Under the pieces are notes generated by a model. The model did no database searches. It was not told the origin of the DNA and was given only the letters and a program-made list of their open reading frames with translations. Positions 1-8,171 of a stretch of DNA of 16,243 nt are shown here, in pieces. This stretch comes from Vulcanimicrobiia bacterium (GTDB taxonomy: Bacteria; Vulcanimicrobiota; Vulcanimicrobiia; Vulcanimicrobiales; Vulcanimicrobiaceae): assembly GCA_025451135.1 (NCBI GenBank), contig JANWKW010000069.1, forward strand, positions 1-16,243. Direction: 5' to 3'. Numbering within the stretch: the stretch's first letter is position 1; each line of letters begins with the position of its first letter. The position numbers and the translations under genes were made by a program.

Positions 1-33
1 CAGGCGTACTTCCAGCTCCAGATCAAGCTCTAG
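1..33 (+). CDS. 3' end of a TonB-dependent receptor paralogue (partial)
   Basis: Only the last ten codons and the TAG stop are inside the window. They read QAYFQLQIKL, almost the same as the end of the complete receptor that follows (AAYLQVQIKL) and similar to the end of the second one (FIEARIKL). An aromatic/hydrophobic alternating last strand is typical of outer-membrane beta-barrels recognised by the BAM machinery. Position, tail sequence and the terminator just downstream indicate a third member of the tandem receptor array. Nothing can be said about the rest of the protein. Confidence 0.75.
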   Translation, partial: QAYFQLQIKL

Positions 34-58
34 TCGCTAGAGCCTGATAAGGGCGATG

Positions 59-93
59 AGAGCCCCCCGCTTCGGCGGGGGGCTCTTTTTTTT
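59..93 (+). terminator. Intrinsic terminator after the first receptor
   Basis: A perfect 12-bp stem (AGAGCCCCCCGC paired with GCGGGGGGCTCT) closed by a TTCG tetraloop runs into eight T residues. It lies 25 bases after the stop codon of the upstream receptor. It separates that gene from the next receptor, which therefore needs its own promoter. Confidence 0.95.
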
Positions 94-210
94 GTGCCGG
101 GGTTGTGCCGTCAATTCCAGGAAATCTTCTCAGCATCTTCACAGGAATCGAACGGGATGAGACATAAGTCGGGTATGCCAAATTCTTGGCCTACTTCTAT
201 AGGTGAACAA

Positions 211-217
211 GGAAAGG
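211..217 (+). promoter_or_regulatory. Ribosome binding site of receptor 1
   Basis: GGAAAGG lies eight bases before the ATG at 226. It selects this ATG, which begins a clean signal peptide, over the GTG at 94, which would add 44 residues without signal-peptide character. A short inverted repeat, GCCAA-attc-TTGGC (177-190), lies upstream in the same leader. No convincing -35/-10 pair was found in 94-210. Confidence 0.7.
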
Positions 218-225
218 TAGCAACG

Positions 226-3200
226 ATGTTTCGACCTCGATTCGGTCCGATCGCGGCTCTCCTCGCACTCGCGATGCTCTCCCAGGGAACATGGGCCCTG
301 GCGGGCACCACCGGCGGAGTGAGCGGCTCGGTCACCGACGATAGCGGGGCGCCGATCGCCGGCGTCAAGATCACCGTGTCGGCCCCGTCGGAGACGACCA
401 CGACGACGAGCGACGCGTCCGGCCATTTCTCATTCCTCTCCCTAGCGCCCGATTCGTATACGCTCGCGCTCGCGAAGGAGGGCTACAATCCGGCCACGAT
501 CGCCGGCCTGACCGTCTTCGCGGATAACACGCAGACGGTAGCGCTGCACATGAGCAAGGCGCTCACGACGATCGTCAAAGTCGCGTCGCGATCGACCGGG
601 AATCTCGTCAAACCCGGCACGACCTCCGACGTCTACTCGGTCAATGCCGCGACCCAACAGATCCTCTCCGGATCGGGCGGCGGCTATAATCTCAACGCCG
701 CGTACTCCGCGCTCTACGCGCAGCCCGGCGTGACCTCATACATCGGGAACTACGGATGGGGACAGGTGTTCTACATCCGCGGCGGCTCGTACAGCCAGAC
801 CGGCTACGAGTTCGACGGCGTCCCTGTCAACCGCGCGTTCGATAACTACCAAGCCAACTCGCTCTCGAGTCTGGGCCAGCAGGAGCTGCAGGTCTATACC
901 GGCGGCTCGCCTTCGGGCGCTTCGTCGGCGACCTTGGGCGGCTTCATCAACCAGGTGATCAAGACCGGGACCTATCCGGGCTTCGGCGCGGCCGAACTCG
1001 GGATCGGTGCGCCGTCCTTCTATCACCAGGCTAAGATCGAAGCCGGCGGCGCCTCGCCCGACCGGCTCTTCTCGTACTATGTCGGCGTGAACGGATACAA
1101 CCAGTTCTATCCGTACTTCACGAACAAGAACATGGGCGACATCGCGGCCGATGGCTCGAGTTCCTACGGATTCATCGCGCCGAGCGCCGGCGCAAGTCTG
1201 TGGGGCCCGCTCGGCGCGGGCGCGGGCGATCCCGCGAGCGCCGACGGCGGCGTTTGGCCGTTCCAGTTCACGAACGGCCCGTTCCCGGCGTGCAAGGCCG
1301 ACGGGTCCGCGCCTGCAGGGGAAGCGCCCCAGTTCGTGGCCTCGCCCGCCGCCCTCGTCCCGGGCGGCGCCTGTAACGCGTTCGGTCCGTACGGCAACGG
1401 CTACACGGGCAACATGTTCGAACGCAACTCGGTGATCAACCTCCACTTCGGCGTTCCTCACAAGAACGACGGCGGCAAGGACGACATCCAGCTGCTCTAC
1501 GACAATTCGATGCAGTATCAGATCAACCTGAGCAGCATCAACGACAACTACGGGCTCGCGGCCATCAGCAAGTATCTCACGCCGTACGCGATCTACAGCG
1601 ATCCCGGATCTCCGTATCCGGGCCTGTGCGGCGAGCTGAACTTCTGGGGGACCGGATGTGCCACCAGCGGCAACAGCCCGATCCCGTACATCGACACGAG
1701 CATCTTCGCCCCGGGGACCAACTTCGGACAGTTGGCGTCGAGCGCGAAGATCGCCCCGTACCTCTTCCCGAATTCGCCTACCAACCGTCAGCCCGGATCG
1801 GGCATCGACCCGAACCTGCGCGACGGATTTTGGAACAACGTCGGAATCGTGAAGGCGCAGTATCAGAAGAACTTCGGCAGCACCGCCTATGCGCGTCTGT
1901 TCGCCTACACGTTCTACTCGGACTGGCTGATCAGCGGGCCGACCTGCGCCTCGACGCTCTACGCCAACGGCGCGCTCAACGGCGGGATGTGCGGCGAGAC
2001 GCCGGACTACGAGCTGGGCACGCATACCCGCGGCCTCGAGTTCAAGTACGCCAACCAGATCAACGCCCAGAACCTGCTGCAGTTCACCGCGAACTACACC
2101 ACGGCGACCGTGCGGCGTTTCAACAACAGCTCGTTCCGTTCGGGGACGTCGGGCACGTACCGCGGCGTCACGAACTTCACGAACGGCGACCCCAACGACC
2201 CGCGTTGCTTCAACACCGCCGGCGCCGAAGCATCGTGCTATAGCTCGTCCACCTACGGGTCGTTCGTCTCCCCGAACAAATCGTTCGCCTCATCGGACCC
2301 CTGCGGCTCCGGCGCGCTGGCGCCCGGAACGGCCGCATGTCTGGCCGGTGCGAAGATGCTGGTCACCGTTCCGGGCGGCCAGGGCACCTATAACGCGGTG
2401 AAGCCGATCTTCTCGTCGTTCGCCCTCGAAGACGAGTGGCGCCCGAACGACAAGCTCGACGTGAACCTGGGCGTTCGTCTGGAGCGCTACCAATACGACC
2501 TCCAGAACACGAATACGCCGGAATTCAACTTCTGGTTCAATGCGACGTCCAAGGTCGTCTGTTACGATACCGTGACGAAGCAGCCGCTCTACACGCCGCT
2601 CACCCCGGGCCAGCCGTTCCCGCCGAGTTTGGTCAACACCGCTCCGGGCGCGGCCTGTCCGGTCGGCCCCAACGGCGACGCGACGGCGCATCCCACCAAC
2701 TACTCCGCGGTCGGCCCGAGTTCGTATACCAAGCAGGCGTTCTCGCCGCGCATCGGCGCGACGTACACCTTCGATCCGGATACGGTCATCCGATTCTCGG
2801 CCGGCAAGTACACCCAGCCGACCGAAACCGCGTTCGAGCAGTACTCGGACGCATCGGGTAAGCGCGCCGCCAACTTCGACTTCGGACGGTTCTACGGACT
2901 CGGCTACAACACGCCGGGTCACGACAACCCGATCCAGTCGTCGAACAACTTCGACTTCTCGCTCGAGAAGCACCTCAAAGGTACCGACATCACCTTCAAG
3001 CTCTCGCCGTTCTATCGGCTCACGAGCAACGAGATCGTGACGGTGCCGCTCGGTCCGGGGTTCGTGTCGGGCGTCAACCTCGGGACGCAACGCAGCCAAG
3101 GCGTCGAGTTCCAGGTCTCCAAGGGAGATCCGTCGCGCGACGGCCTGGCCGGCTCGCTGTCGTACACCTACACCAGCGCGAAGCTTAAGTACAACAGCCC

Positions 3201-4101
3201 GCCGAGCGGAAAGAACGCGATCGATTATCTGAACAACTACATCACCGGATTCAACGCGTTGACGCAAGCCGGCGGCGGTGCCGCCTGCTATCAGAACAGC
3301 GCGGCGGATCCGACGTGCGCCGATCTCGATGGGTCGGGCGCCGGTACCATCATCAAGAACCCGTACTATTCGATGTCGGTGCAACCGACGCTCGATAGGA
3401 ACGCGTACTACGACACGTGGCCGAACGAGCCGCCCAACGACCCGACCGATACGGTCGGAAGCTCGGCGATCGCTCCGCACACGTTCTCGGGCTTCCTGCA
3501 ATACAAGCACGGGAAGTTCGCGATCGCTCCCAACTTCCAGTTGACGGCGGGATCGTACTACGGATATCCGACCGATACGGTCGGGATCGATCCTCGATTC
3601 TGCACGCAGAACGAGGCGGCGGCGGGTGCCGTCGGGGGCGCCTCACCCTACGCCCAGAACGCCGACTTCCTGTCGTGCGGCCCCGCGCAGTCGACCAGCG
3701 GATATCTGGCGATCCCGAATCCGCAGAACGGGAACCGGTTCGACACGGTCGGCCAGTTCCAGCAACCCTGGCAGTTCAACCTGGGCGCTCAGATCCGCTA
3801 CGACTTCACGTCGAAGGTGACGGCCTCGCTGTCGCTGGCCAATCTGATCAACCGCTGCTTCGGCGGCACGAACACACCCTGGAAGAGCGCCTTCCAGCCC
3901 GGGGCCTACGTCTGCGGGTATTCCAATAACACGTACAACTACATCGGGGCGACCCCCGGTGCGGGGTTCTTCTACGGAGCCTCGGGGGCGGACGCGGCCA
4001 ACGGCACGGCCGGCTACCCCCGGATGTACAACTACTCGTACGGTCCGGCCATCGGGTCGGTGCCGTTCGCGGCCTACCTCCAGGTCCAGATCAAGCTCTA
4101 G
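226..4101 (+). CDS. TonB-dependent receptor with N-terminal carboxypeptidase-regulatory-like domain (receptor 1)
   Basis: This encodes a 1291-aa outer-membrane protein, probably an active transporter for a large or scarce substrate, driven by TonB/ExbBD. Seen: residues 1-26 form a signal peptide ending in SQGTWALA. Residues 28-112 form a carboxypeptidase-regulatory/CNA-B-like beta-sandwich (GAPIAGVKITV, DASGHFSF, DSYTLALAKEGY). Residues about 130-250 are the plug (YIRGGSYSQTGYEFDGVPVNR, then LGQQELQVYTGGSPSG and GGFINQVIKTG). The rest is a Tyr/Asn/Phe-rich barrel ending in QVQIKL. NRCFGGTNTPW followed by VCGY suggests a disulfide-closed loop near the C-terminus. The layout resembles the Oar-like receptors common in Acidobacteria. 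The substrate cannot be read from sequence, and no TonB, ExbBD or substrate genes adjoin it. The ATG at 226 is chosen for its ribosome binding site and signal peptide. Family assignment is secure; role is inferred. Confidence 0.92.
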   Translation: MFRPRFGPIAALLALAMLSQGTWALAGTTGGVSGSVTDDSGAPIAGVKITVSAPSETTTTTSDASGHFSFLSLAPDSYTLALAKEGYNPATIAGLTVFADNTQTVALHMSKALTTIVKVASRSTGNLVKPGTTSDVYSVNAATQQILSGSGGGYNLNAAYSALYAQPGVTSYIGNYGWGQVFYIRGGSYSQTGYEFDGVPVNRAFDNYQANSLSSLGQQELQVYTGGSPSGASSATLGGFINQVIKTGTYPGFGAAELGIGAPSFYHQAKIEAGGASPDRLFSYYVGVNGYNQFYPYFTNKNMGDIAADGSSSYGFIAPSAGASLWGPLGAGAGDPASADGGVWPFQFTNGPFPACKADGSAPAGEAPQFVASPAALVPGGACNAFGPYGNGYTGNMFERNSVINLHFGVPHKNDGGKDDIQLLYDNSMQYQINLSSINDNYGLAAISKYLTPYAIYSDPGSPYPGLCGELNFWGTGCATSGNSPIPYIDTSIFAPGTNFGQLASSAKIAPYLFPNSPTNRQPGSGIDPNLRDGFWNNVGIVKAQYQKNFGSTAYARLFAYTFYSDWLISGPTCASTLYANGALNGGMCGETPDYELGTHTRGLEFKYANQINAQNLLQFTANYTTATVRRFNNSSFRSGTSGTYRGVTNFTNGDPNDPRCFNTAGAEASCYSSSTYGSFVSPNKSFASSDPCGSGALAPGTAACLAGAKMLVTVPGGQGTYNAVKPIFSSFALEDEWRPNDKLDVNLGVRLERYQYDLQNTNTPEFNFWFNATSKVVCYDTVTKQPLYTPLTPGQPFPPSLVNTAPGAACPVGPNGDATAHPTNYSAVGPSSYTKQAFSPRIGATYTFDPDTVIRFSAGKYTQPTETAFEQYSDASGKRAANFDFGRFYGLGYNTPGHDNPIQSSNNFDFSLEKHLKGTDITFKLSPFYRLTSNEIVTVPLGPGFVSGVNLGTQRSQGVEFQVSKGDPSRDGLAGSLSYTYTSAKLKYNSPPSGKNAIDYLNNYITGFNALTQAGGGAACYQNSAADPTCADLDGSGAGTIIKNPYYSMSVQPTLDRNAYYDTWPNEPPNDPTDTVGSSAIAPHTFSGFLQYKHGKFAIAPNFQLTAGSYYGYPTDTVGIDPRFCTQNEAAAGAVGGASPYAQNADFLSCGPAQSTSGYLAIPNPQNGNRFDTVGQFQQPWQFNLGAQIRYDFTSKVTASLSLANLINRCFGGTNTPWKSAFQPGAYVCGYSNNTYNYIGATPGAGFFYGASGADAANGTAGYPRMYNYSYGPAIGSVPFAAYLQVQIKL

Positions 4102-4123
4102 GCTCCCCTCAGGCCTGGAACCA

Positions 4124-4155
4124 GGGACCTCGGCCTTCGGCCGGGGTCCCTTCTC
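4124..4155 (+). terminator. Intrinsic terminator after receptor 1
   Basis: The hairpin GGGACC-T-CGGCC / GGCCG-G-GGTCCC (4124-4150, one T-G wobble, TTC loop) starts 22 bases after the receptor stop. It is followed by a pyrimidine-rich, only moderately T-rich run, so it is weaker than the other two terminators of the array. Confidence 0.75.
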
Positions 4156-4326
4156 GTTCTCCTCGGGTGCCGGCCCGTAACCGGCCCGGGCGCTTTTCTA
4201 ACTAAATCCTTAGTCTGTCTTAAGGGGTTTGCGAGGAAAGTGTTAAGGCTGAGCGAAGGCTGGGAGCGGCTGAGCGGGCGCACACTGCGTGCGTTTGCTT
4301 CAGCCTGCAACACAGAAGGAGCTATC
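4156..4326 (+). promoter_or_regulatory. Leader and presumed promoter region of receptor 2
   Basis: This spacer separates the two complete receptor genes. It holds an AT-richer stretch (about 4196-4248) with CCTTA and TAAGG arms (4208-4225) and a second TTAAGG at 4243-4248. It also holds an exact 9-bp direct repeat, GGCTGAGCG, at 4247-4255 and 4268-4276, spaced 21 bp (about two helical turns). AGAAGGAG at 4314-4321 is a strong ribosome binding site five bases before the ATG at 4327. I cannot name a sigma factor or regulator. The promoter location is inferred from the flanking terminator and gene start. Confidence 0.45.
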
Positions 4327-7300
4327 ATGACTGGATATCGATTCCGGCATGCACTGGTCGCCGTTCTGCTGTTCGTAGCACTGCTCAGCCAGGGAACATG
4401 GGCACTGGCGAGCACTACGGGCGGCATGAGCGGGACGGTGACGGCTACCGATACCGGTGCACCGATCGCCAACGCGAAGGTCACCGTCTCGAGCCCGTCT
4501 CAAACCGTCGTCGGCCAGACCGATGCCTCGGGTCGTTTTACGTTCATCTCTCTCTCCCCCGACACGTATACCGTGTCGCTGGAGAAGGATGGATACCAAC
4601 CGACGAGCACGCCGGGCGTGACCGTCTTCGCGGATGCGACCCAGACCCTCACCCTCAGCATGCAATCGGCGCTTAAGACGATTGTGACCCAGACCTCGCG
4701 CGCGGGCGGCAGCCTCGTGAAATCGGGCACCACCGCCGACGTCTATTCGATCAACGCCGCGACCCAGGACAAGATCTCGGGCCTCGGCGGCGGCGGCAGC
4801 CTCAACAGCGCCTACTCGGCGATCGCGTCCGTTCCGGGCGCGTTCGTTCCGCTCAACCAGACCGGCTACTTCCAGACCGTCCACATCCGTGGCGGCGATT
4901 ACGACCAGGTCGGATACGAGCTCGACGGCGTTCCGGTGAACCGCTCGTTCGACAACTATCCGTCGGGCGCGGCGTCGTCGCTCGGCCAGCAAGAACTCCA
5001 GGTCTACACGGGCGCCTCGCCGGCGAACTCGGAAGGCCAGGGCCTCGCCGGCTTCATCAACCAAGTCATCAAGACCGGAACGTATCCGGGCTTCGGTACC
5101 GCATACCTGGGCCTCGGCGGCCCGAGCTTCTATCATAAGCTCGCCGTTGAAGTCGGCGGCGCGACCCCGAACCGGTCGTTCTCGTACTACTTCGGCATCG
5201 GCGGCTACAACCAAGGCTTCCGCTACGTCGACAACAGCAACGCGGCCGGCTACGCCGATCTCGGCGCTCCCCTCGCGACCGACGGGAACCCGGGCGGCTT
5301 CATCCCCGCGCCGTACCAGCTCGGCTTCCTCTCGGACCTCACCGATCGCGACGTCGTCGCGAATCTCCACTTCGCTCTGGCCCACAAGAACGACGGCGGC
5401 CACGACGACGTGCAGCTGCTGTGGAACAGCGGTATGCTCCACAACTCGTTCTACGGTTCGACCAACGATCAGGGCGGCGCGGCCTACCTGAACCTGCCGA
5501 GCGTCGGCGTCGGAACGCCGACCTACACGGACGGCTACCAGTGGACGTGCGGCCACGTCGGTGCGACGACCAACAACCTCAGCTCGTCGTGCGTCTCGAA
5601 CTACCTCTTCCCGGGCAGTTCGCAGCAGCGCGCCTTCGGCGCGGCCATCCCGGCCGACGCGCGCGACACGATCTGGAACAACCAGGAAGTCGTGAAGCTC
5701 CAGTACCAGAAGAACATCGGCACCGATGCCTACTTCCGGCTCTACGGCTACACGTACTACAGCGATTGGCTTCAGAACGGCCCGCAATGCACGTACGGCC
5801 TTTGGGTCTGCGGCGCGTCGCCGGACTACGAACTGTCTTCGCACACGCGCGGCCTCGCCGCCTCGTTCTCGAAGCAACTCAACGCTCAGAACCTGATCAG
5901 CATTCAGGGCAACTACACGACCGCATCGACCCTGCGCGATAACAACACGCAGATGCTCAACGGCGTCAGCGGTACTCGCAAGCGCGGCATCGTGCTGGTC
6001 GATTCGACCAACCCGCTCAACGGGCTCTGCTACACTGCCGGCGGCGTCGCCGTCACCTGCAGCCCGCAGATCCACGCCGCCGACTTCCAGACCTGGGGCG
6101 GCATCCAAGGGTCCGGCGCGGCCGGTGTCACTGCCCCCGCAGCGGTCTGCGGCGGCGGTCCCTGCACCTGGCTGATCGCGGAGAACTCGCAATACGCGAC
6201 GTACAACACGGTCAAGCCGATCTTCACGTCGTTCTCGATCACGGACGAGTTCCGCCCGAACGACAAGTGGCTCTTCAACATCGGACTTCGCCAAGACAAG
6301 TTCGAGTTCGACGGATCGGACACGCGCGCGAACGATCCGGCGCGTACCTTCTGGTACACCGCCTACAATCGCGACACGTGCATCAACGCGGTCGGCGCGC
6401 CCACGGATAAGTCGAACCTCGGTCTCACCCCGACGGATCCGTGCCCGGCCGGGTACAGCGCCGCCAACCTGGTGAACGCCTCGGCGCAGAAGAACACCTA
6501 CACGGTGTTCCAACCGCGCCTCTCGGGCACGTTCACCCTCAACGCGGATACGGTCATCCGCTTCTCGGGCGGCAAGTACGCCGAACCGCCGAACTCGGCG
6601 TTCGAACAGTACGACACGCTCCAGGAAGACTCGCCGTTCACGTTGCTCGGCGTCGCGTTCACTAAGTTCGGCTTCACCACGCCGTCGCACCAAGTGCGCC
6701 CGCCGACGTCGCTGAACTACGACCTCTCGCTCGAGAAGCATTTCAAGGGCACCGATATCTCGTTCAAGCTGACCCCCTTCGTCCGCAAGACGAAGGATCA
6801 GATCCAGCAGTTCTTCTTGGATCAAGCCACCAGCTTCGTCTCCGGCCTCAACGTCGGCCGTCAGACCAGCGAAGGCTTCGAATTCCAGCTGAACAAGGGC
6901 GACTTCAGCCGCAACGGCCTCTCGGGCCAGCTGTCGTTCGCCTACACGCACTCGTACATCAACTACGACGTGCTGAACAACGGTACGACCCTCACCACCG
7001 GCATCAACAGCGACATCAAGAACTACAACGCGTACACCTCGTTCTGCGCGAGCAATCCGAGCAACGCCAAGTGTGGTACGACGTCGACCGGTGCCACCGC
7101 CGCCGCCTGCTACACGCCGGCCGGCGTCGCAGATCCGGGTTGTGCGGCCGGCGATATCGCCAATCCGTACTGGAACGCTCCGGCTCAGGGTCTGATCGAC
7201 CCGAACCAGAACTTCCCGACCTACGATCTGTTCCCGGGACCGATCGGATCGGCCGCTACGACCTACGGCGCTCCGTACGTCGGCACGCTGATCCTCAACT

Positions 7301-7878
7301 ACAAGCACGACAAGTGGGCCGTCACGCCGTCGCTGCAGTTCGTCGGAGGCGCTCGCTACGGCTCGCCCGAGACCAACGCGGGCATCGATCCGGCGTCGGG
7401 TTGCACGGCTCTCGCCTCGTCGACGACGGGCGACCCGCGCTACCCGTACGGCGCTGCCGGCGGTTCGCCGTTCGACAGCACCGGCTGCGGTGGCACCCTC
7501 AACGCCATCCCCAACTCTTACACCGGTACGTTCGATCCGCTCGGCGCGTTCCTGCAGCCGAGCCAGCTCATCGGCAACGTCCAAGTGAGCTACGAGGTCT
7601 CGCCGAAGCTTTCGCTCGTCGGAACCTTCGCGAACGTGCTCAACCGTTGCTGGGGCGGCACCAAAGCCGCGTGGACGATCAACGACTCCAACGTCTGCTC
7701 GTACGGCCTGGTGGCCGGCGGGTTCGAAGGCGGCGTCGGCAACGTCTACAATCCCGGCAATACCCTCGAGCGCGGCGCCAAGTACCCGTATGGCGCCTAC
7801 CTCGGTGCGGTGAACGTTGACGGCAACTCGACCAAGACGCCGTTCAACTTCTTCATCGAAGCGCGTATCAAGCTCTAA
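4327..7878 (+). CDS. TonB-dependent receptor with N-terminal carboxypeptidase-regulatory-like domain (receptor 2)
   Basis: A 1183-aa paralogue of the preceding receptor with the same order: signal peptide 1-28 (ending SQGTWALA), carboxypeptidase-regulatory-like domain about 30-114 (GAPIANAKVTV, DASGRFTF, DTYTVSLEKDGY), plug about 132-255 (HIRGGDYDQVGYELDGVPVN, LGQQELQVYTG, GFINQVIKTGTYPGF), then the barrel to a terminal RIKL. The inter-domain stretch TIV..TSRAGGSLVKSGTT.DVYSINAATQ is nearly the same as in receptor 1. The barrel is about 100 residues shorter, with the differences in predicted surface loops, as expected for receptors of different ligand specificity. NRCWGGTKAAW followed by VCSYG repeats the paired-cysteine loop near the C-terminus. 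The ATG at 4327 has a strong ribosome binding site; a GTG at 4240 would give a 29-residue extension without signal character. The gene is monocistronic, ending in a terminator. Substrate unknown. Confidence 0.92.
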   Translation: MTGYRFRHALVAVLLFVALLSQGTWALASTTGGMSGTVTATDTGAPIANAKVTVSSPSQTVVGQTDASGRFTFISLSPDTYTVSLEKDGYQPTSTPGVTVFADATQTLTLSMQSALKTIVTQTSRAGGSLVKSGTTADVYSINAATQDKISGLGGGGSLNSAYSAIASVPGAFVPLNQTGYFQTVHIRGGDYDQVGYELDGVPVNRSFDNYPSGAASSLGQQELQVYTGASPANSEGQGLAGFINQVIKTGTYPGFGTAYLGLGGPSFYHKLAVEVGGATPNRSFSYYFGIGGYNQGFRYVDNSNAAGYADLGAPLATDGNPGGFIPAPYQLGFLSDLTDRDVVANLHFALAHKNDGGHDDVQLLWNSGMLHNSFYGSTNDQGGAAYLNLPSVGVGTPTYTDGYQWTCGHVGATTNNLSSSCVSNYLFPGSSQQRAFGAAIPADARDTIWNNQEVVKLQYQKNIGTDAYFRLYGYTYYSDWLQNGPQCTYGLWVCGASPDYELSSHTRGLAASFSKQLNAQNLISIQGNYTTASTLRDNNTQMLNGVSGTRKRGIVLVDSTNPLNGLCYTAGGVAVTCSPQIHAADFQTWGGIQGSGAAGVTAPAAVCGGGPCTWLIAENSQYATYNTVKPIFTSFSITDEFRPNDKWLFNIGLRQDKFEFDGSDTRANDPARTFWYTAYNRDTCINAVGAPTDKSNLGLTPTDPCPAGYSAANLVNASAQKNTYTVFQPRLSGTFTLNADTVIRFSGGKYAEPPNSAFEQYDTLQEDSPFTLLGVAFTKFGFTTPSHQVRPPTSLNYDLSLEKHFKGTDISFKLTPFVRKTKDQIQQFFLDQATSFVSGLNVGRQTSEGFEFQLNKGDFSRNGLSGQLSFAYTHSYINYDVLNNGTTLTTGINSDIKNYNAYTSFCASNPSNAKCGTTSTGATAAACYTPAGVADPGCAAGDIANPYWNAPAQGLIDPNQNFPTYDLFPGPIGSAATTYGAPYVGTLILNYKHDKWAVTPSLQFVGGARYGSPETNAGIDPASGCTALASSTTGDPRYPYGAAGGSPFDSTGCGGTLNAIPNSYTGTFDPLGAFLQPSQLIGNVQVSYEVSPKLSLVGTFANVLNRCWGGTKAAWTINDSNVCSYGLVAGGFEGGVGNVYNPGNTLERGAKYPYGAYLGAVNVDGNSTKTPFNFFIEARIKL

Positions 7879-7901
7879 GAGCTGGGTCCACGCAAAGGGA
7901 G

Positions 7902-7937
7902 AGGCCCCCGCGCGAGCGGGGGCCTTTTCTTTTTCTT
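7902..7937 (+). terminator. Intrinsic terminator after receptor 2
   Basis: A perfect 9-bp GC stem (GGCCCCCGC / GCGGGGGCC, loop GCGA, 7903-7924) runs into TTTTCTTTTTCTT. It lies 24 bases after the receptor stop and only 17 bases before the ATG of the next small gene. Confidence 0.93.
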
Positions 7938-7954
7938 CCGCGAACCATCGCGCG

Positions 7955-8164
7955 ATGCAGCACGGCTATAAATGCGAGGATTGCGAGGTGGCGATCTTCC
8001 CGACCACGACCCGCACCGAACTGGCTTGGCTCAAGGACCGCATCCACGTCGTGCGCGAGGTCGCCAAGCACACCAGCAACGGCCTCGACCTCTGGATGAG
8101 CGAAGGTCTCGACTTCATCAACGACCACGCCGGCCACAGCGTCATCATCGTGGCGCGGAAGTAG
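7955..8164 (+). CDS. Small CxxC/HxxH protein of unknown function
   Basis: I do not recognise this 69-aa protein. It has a CEDC pair (Cys7, Cys10) near the N-terminus, a helix-forming middle (ELAWLKDRIHVVREVAKH), and DHAGH (His58, His61) near the C-terminus before a hydrophobic strand SVIIVARK. Two Cys plus two His could make one small metal (zinc) site; this is inference. The frame is open further upstream, but that part is Arg/Ser-rich read-through of the receptor and its terminator, so the ATG at 7955 is the sensible start. No clear Shine-Dalgarno sequence precedes it. It ends seven bases before the start of the decayed porin gene, so the two were probably co-transcribed. The sharp end of protein-like composition at this start supports a real gene. 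Confidence 0.6.
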   Translation: MQHGYKCEDCEVAIFPTTTRTELAWLKDRIHVVREVAKHTSNGLDLWMSEGLDFINDHAGHSVIIVARK

Positions 8165-8171
8165 GCGTATC

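Noticed and set aside
177..190. GCCAA-attc-TTGGC inverted repeat in the receptor 1 leader as an operator
   Set aside because: The arms are only five bases, there is no counterpart before receptor 2, and no promoter could be placed next to it. It is mentioned only in the ribosome-binding-site entry.
736..2025. Long minus-strand open frames opposite receptor 1 (also 2290-3510)
   Set aside because: Same Arg/Val/Glu-rich antisense composition, no recognisable motifs, and complete overlap with a well-supported receptor gene.
4300..7584. A 1094-codon open frame antisense to receptor 2
   Set aside because: It lies exactly opposite the receptor, is made mostly of Arg, Val, Glu and Ala with no domain or membrane pattern, and is the frame expected to stay open opposite GC-rich codons.
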